From Elysia chlorotica (lineage: Eukaryota > Mollusca > Gastropoda > Plakobranchidae): a DNA stretch of 64,000 nucleotides. The notes under the pieces were generated by a model that worked only from the letters and a program-made list of their open reading frames with translations, made no database searches and was not told the DNA's origin. This document shows, one piece after another, positions 60,662 to 64,000 of this stretch. Location of the stretch: assembly GCA_003991915.1 (NCBI GenBank), contig RQTK01001056.1, forward strand, positions 104,727-168,726, read 5' to 3'. The stretch's first letter is position 1; the number at the start of each line of letters is the position of its first letter. The translations under genes and the position numbers were made by a program.

Positions 60662-61313
60662 ATCTAGTCAAAACAATAATATCATTTTGTGTTAATATTT
60701 ATGGAAGTGCAAGGTCTTCAAGCCCTTTTCAATGAAAAATAGACAAAGTACCCATTTTAACAGATTTTCCCCCTCCTACCATGATGGTCCATCACAAACC
60801 CCAAAATTCAAAGATATTCAATTCATTCTATCATAGTCACTATCTGTGAAACGATAATTTCTTCCTAAAATAACGACAAAATGGACATTTGAGCACAACA
60901 AAATGATAAAGAGATAAGTGATAGAGGAGATTATTAAAGCAAATTGCTCGCAAACCTGTTTTTATGCTAACAAAGAACAAAAGCACCCACTGAAATGGAC
61001 AACAACAACAAAGGACAAAACGTATCAGTATTCAGTATCAGTTTACGGCATGTCATTTTTGCTCTAAAACACCACATTTACCAATCAAATCAAATTATTC
61101 AATGCATTTATCATTTATGTATACTAACATTGGTTATAGGCCTAATTTGGGGGCCGTCAAATTTCAGCTATGTTACGGTTTTGATTTGCTTGATCAACAC
61201 ATTTAATCCTACATTTAGACATTCTTTGTACAAGTTACCTTAGCTAAGTTTCTGAAACTCCAACTAAAAATATTTCATATTATAATGGAAGTTTATAGAG
61301 ACTTAAATATTGA
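60662..61313. other. Spacer between helix-turn-helix ORF and piggyBac
   Basis: AT-rich without a gene. At 61143-61192 it carries a segment duplicated inside the left end of the piggyBac element. Confidence 0.4.
61160..61192 (+). repeat. 33-bp direct repeat, copy outside piggyBac
   Basis: AATTTCAGCTATGTTACGGT and the next 13 bases are identical to 61376-61408. The preceding 17 bases (TAATTTGGGGGCCGTCA) are also similar. Confidence 0.9.
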
Positions 61314-61375
61314 TTAACTCTTTTCCAATTTGATAAATTTCTTACTTTTTTCACAATTAATTTGGTGGCGACCAA

Positions 61376-61408
61376 AATTTCAGCTATGTTACGGTTTTGA
61401 TTTGCTTG
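61376..61408 (+). repeat. 33-bp direct repeat, copy inside piggyBac left end
   Basis: Second copy of 61160-61192 at an offset of 216 bp, preceded by TAATTTGGTGGCGACCAA. It lies 58 bp inside the left terminal inverted repeat. Confidence 0.9.
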
Positions 61409-61854
61409 GCACGAGTCGTAAAATTCATAAAACCTATACATCTTATATATCAAAATAAAGGTAAATGAATTTCCTTTGCTTTGGTTTATGTTATGATGCT
61501 GTGTGAATTGTGTTATGTTTGATAGGATAGAAAATGTGAAGAAGAGTGAAGGAAAAAAAAAAAAAAAAGAATAAAAAATCACTATACCTTGGTAAAAAGA
61601 GTTGATAAATCCAAATCTCAGAGCTGTTTCTTCTTTAGAGGGAAGGTAATCCATGTACAATCCAAATGGAGAAAAGAATTTGTTGATATGGCACTTCCTA
61701 CATTGTTTTTGAGAGCCAGGTTGGTATGTACGAATTTGAGCAAAAACGGGATAATTTTTGCCAAAAATGAGAAGTAAAAGAAGTACACATTTATAACTTT
61801 TTGAAAACTATTTACACTATTTACAACTTGGGAGCAATGTGCAAGCTTGGGTGC

Positions 61855-63708
61855 TCAAAGAAGGGCACGGGTGTGCCAGATCTTGAAGCATTCCTTTGGG
61901 TGAAGGGGAGGTTTACCTACGCAGCCTTCGCAGACAAAATTTGTGCGCCGTTTCTCTGCTGGGGTACTGCAAACTCTACAACGCCTATCGCCAGGGACAT
62001 AGCATATTATATGCTTCGCACCTTCAAGTCGATCAACAGGGTTGGATAAGGGTCTACCAGCTGGCTTAGTTGGGGGGTGGTCACGGTGAGGTGTGATCTC
62101 AGCGGCAGCAGCAGCAAGTTCGTCGATCAGTTTCAACTTGAAGAAACGCAGGCTGAGGTTGCGTCGATTGGTCCCTTCAGGTCTTGTCATCACATACAGT
62201 ATGTGGGCATTGTTGATGGTCAGCTCAATTGCCCAGTGAAAAAGTTTTTTCCACCATTTCATAGTCTTGCGATCATGGATGTTGTAATACCCGACCATTT
62301 GGTCGGCTTTGTCGCAGCCATTCATGCGAACATTATAGTCTGCGATGACAGATGGCTTCTCCCTCCTTCGAACTGTAACGTTCCTTGCTGCTGCATTCGT
62401 AGAAACAATCAAAACTGGCTTGCTGGCCTTCTTATCTTGCCAAGCACATGCAAGAATATGTTTTTTCCCTGTCAGCCAATAACGAGACTCTTGATGCTGC
62501 ATCGTCTTGTTGGTCATTACCTTGAAGAGTGGCGGGAAACCCTTTCGATTTTTCTGTACCGTTCCGGTGTAATACATTTCCCTCTTCAAAAGAAATTCTA
62601 ACAGGTTGAAGTTGGTGTACCAACGGTCAGAATAAATATGGTACCCTTTGCCGATGGTCTTCAGAAGGGTCGCAAATATCTTCTCCGCCATGCCGTCGTG
62701 GTCTCCGTCAGTCATATCATATGACGTGTCAGCACCAAAATATGTAAGCACGTTGCAAACATAGCCAGTTGAACTGTCAACTAACCCATAGCTCTTGATG
62801 TGGTGTTTTTTCGGCTTTGAAGCATTATATTGCCGTGAGCCAAACCGACCTTTGAAGCCTACAACCATTTCGTCGATAGAGACGTATTGGAACGGGGTGA
62901 AGGCAGCGTTGAACTTGGTAACCAGAAGATTGATGAAAGGCTCAATCTTGTCCTTCCCTTCAGCGTCAGACTCTCCGACATGCAGGATGGTGGAATAGAG
63001 GGTCTCAAACCTGAGTCTGGTAAACATTTGACCATAAAAAGGGGTGTTGAGTGAGGCTCTGGTGCTCCAATAGTCAACAATTTCTGGTCTGTGGTCCAGT
63101 CCCATTGCCAGAAGGACAGCAAGAAATTTTCTCATCTCGTAGAGATCCACTGGCTTCATGTCCTTGAACCGAGAGTATTGTCGTGCGGGAGTGTTTTTTT
63201 GCTGAATTTTGCTGGCATAGTCATTGATGGAACTGATCAGCAGGGCGAACACATCATCCGTGAACAGCTCCAAAAAGCAATCAAGAGCCGTTGACTGATC
63301 ATTGAGCTCAGCGTTCACTCCGGGCTCTCTGCGATTCTTTGGATGGAACTCAAAGTTGTACCCTTCAGTGCGCGCTCCAAGCTCCACAGATTCCCAAGTT
63401 TGTCTAGACACATCTACTTCTGGGTCTAGCCTTCTTCTCTTTGCTCCTGCCTGGGCTACTCTAGATCTACCTCTACTACTACTAGGGCCAGGCTGGGGCA
63501 ACGCCCCCTCTCCGCCAGCAGACTCTGGTTCAGGAACACTAGATCTAGATGGGCTCTCATCAGACTCACTTGAACTAGATCTAGATCTAGATCTATTTCT
63601 CGCCCCTACAAACTCATCATCTGAGCTAGAATCTGAATCCTCGTCACCTAGAGTTCTAAACAATTCAATAGCCTGTTCGGCAGTAAGCCTTTTCGATCTA
63701 CCATTCAT
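61855..63708 (-). CDS. piggyBac transposase, apparently intact
   Basis: 617 aa from the ATG at 63708; the frame is open to 63732 but without an earlier ATG. It catalyses cut-and-paste transposition at TTAA. Counting from the upstream end of the open frame: an acidic/Ser-rich N-terminus with an RNRSRSRSSSSE stretch, a basic cluster AKRRR near 97-101, then the DDE_Tnp_1_7 domain. Catalytic Asp candidates are D287 (SIDEMVVGFKGR), D369 (YSDRWYT) and D474 (MNGCDKADQM). The C-terminal Cys-rich zinc domain is CRVCSTPAEKRRTNFVCEGC followed by HPKECFKIWH. Length and order fit full-length PGBD-type transposases. No stop or frameshift is seen, and the element ends are intact. It could be active, recently active, or domesticated. 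Confidence 0.95.
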   Translation of the reverse strand: MNGRSKRLTAEQAIELFRTLGDEDSDSSSDDEFVGARNRSRSRSSSSESDESPSRSSVPEPESAGGEGALPQPGPSSSRGRSRVAQAGAKRRRLDPEVDVSRQTWESVELGARTEGYNFEFHPKNRREPGVNAELNDQSTALDCFLELFTDDVFALLISSINDYASKIQQKNTPARQYSRFKDMKPVDLYEMRKFLAVLLAMGLDHRPEIVDYWSTRASLNTPFYGQMFTRLRFETLYSTILHVGESDAEGKDKIEPFINLLVTKFNAAFTPFQYVSIDEMVVGFKGRFGSRQYNASKPKKHHIKSYGLVDSSTGYVCNVLTYFGADTSYDMTDGDHDGMAEKIFATLLKTIGKGYHIYSDRWYTNFNLLEFLLKREMYYTGTVQKNRKGFPPLFKVMTNKTMQHQESRYWLTGKKHILACAWQDKKASKPVLIVSTNAAARNVTVRRREKPSVIADYNVRMNGCDKADQMVGYYNIHDRKTMKWWKKLFHWAIELTINNAHILYVMTRPEGTNRRNLSLRFFKLKLIDELAAAAAEITPHRDHPPTKPAGRPLSNPVDRLEGAKHIICYVPGDRRCRVCSTPAEKRRTNFVCEGCVGKPPLHPKECFKIWHTRALL

Positions 63709-63910
63709 GTTTACCACAAAAAAATCGAGCAAAGTGGAGAAAATAAGGAAGCAAACTTTGAAAACGATAAAACCGCTAAAACAGCATCAATTTCGTCAAA
63801 CTTGGCATCTTTTGAAAGGTTAAACCTTATAGTTTACTTCCGGGGTCAAACTAATTAAAAGTTTGCATTCGTACATAGAACTATTCGCCTTTTTAGTGCA
63901 CTATACCTAT

Positions 63911-63972
63911 CGGACGGTGGGAGCGTCCAGTGGTGGTAAACGGGAAGTGACACCGGACGCTCCCACCGTCCG
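63911..63972. repeat. 18-bp inverted repeat at piggyBac right end
   Basis: CGGACGGTGGGAGCGTCC (63911-63928) and its exact reverse complement (63955-63972), with a 26-bp GC-rich spacer, just inside the right terminal repeat. Likely a subterminal transposase-binding or hairpin structure. No counterpart was seen at the left end. Confidence 0.9.
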
Positions 63973-64000
63973 CTGATTGGAAAAGAGTTAAATTTTATAA

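Larger units (their letters stand above)
61314..63991 (-). mobile_element. Complete piggyBac-type DNA transposon
   Basis: TTAA target duplications at 61314-61317 and 63988-63991 bound a 2670-bp element (61318-63987). Both termini read inward CTCTTTTCCAAT, a 12-bp perfect inverted repeat. It contains one intact transposase gene on the minus strand. The right end has an additional 18-bp inverted repeat (63911-63928 and 63955-63972). The TTAA target and TIR-proximal inverted repeats are typical of the superfamily; the CTC terminus differs from the CCC of the founding moth element. Confidence 0.9.

Noticed and set aside
62077..62601. 174-codon plus-strand frame within piggyBac.
   Set aside because: Antisense of the conserved transposase core.

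Overview
The window is eukaryotic, AT-rich, intron-rich invertebrate nuclear DNA. A mollusc, probably a gastropod, is the best guess. This rests on overall character (long AT-rich introns, tRNA-derived SINEs with (CAACT)-like tails, a metazoan KIF4-type kinesin, C2H2 zinc-finger expansions, piggyBac, Mutator-like and Ty3-like elements) and not on a diagnostic marker. Two assembly gaps (26137-26351 and 41692-41706) show this is a draft scaffold.

Layout. (1) 1-1566: upstream DNA with a 111-bp exact direct repeat. (2) 1567-20057, + strand: a chromokinesin gene of the KIF4 type. I traced 26 coding exons with consistent phases, giving about 1182 residues: motor, long coiled coil and a basic nuclear tail, but no cysteine-rich domain. 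Its introns hold a TA-flanked pogo/Tc1-like MITE, a foldback element and the tail of a LINE. (3) 20058-28697: 3' UTR, microsatellites, diverged tandem repeats and a cluster of SINE pieces. (4) 28698-29890, - strand: a broken Ty3-type integrase fragment. (5) 32750-36691 and 45629-48900, + strand: two paralogous poly-zinc-finger genes with about 33 and 23 C2H2-type fingers. The first carries a five-finger module three times and the second carries it once. The second is interrupted by a one-base frameshift. Between them lies a 100-bp minisatellite with 300-bp higher-order order. (6) 50001-63991, all - strand: a dense block of DNA-transposon-type genes. These are a DUF7869-like gene, a broken Mutator-like/SWIM gene, a many-exon gene with an RNase-H-like catalytic layout, a psq/CENPB-type helix-turn-helix ORF, and a complete piggyBac element with intact transposase, terminal inverted repeats and TTAA target duplications.

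How it fits together. The kinesin is an ordinary conserved cell-division gene. The zinc-finger pair looks like a tandem duplication followed by internal module expansion in one copy. The right-hand 14 kb is a transposon-rich region. Its most interesting aspects are an apparently intact piggyBac and two divergent ORFs (50 kb and 57 kb) that share the same D / SDxCxxQ / GxxHxxxxxxD-E spacing, which suggests one superfamily of RNase-H-fold transposases.
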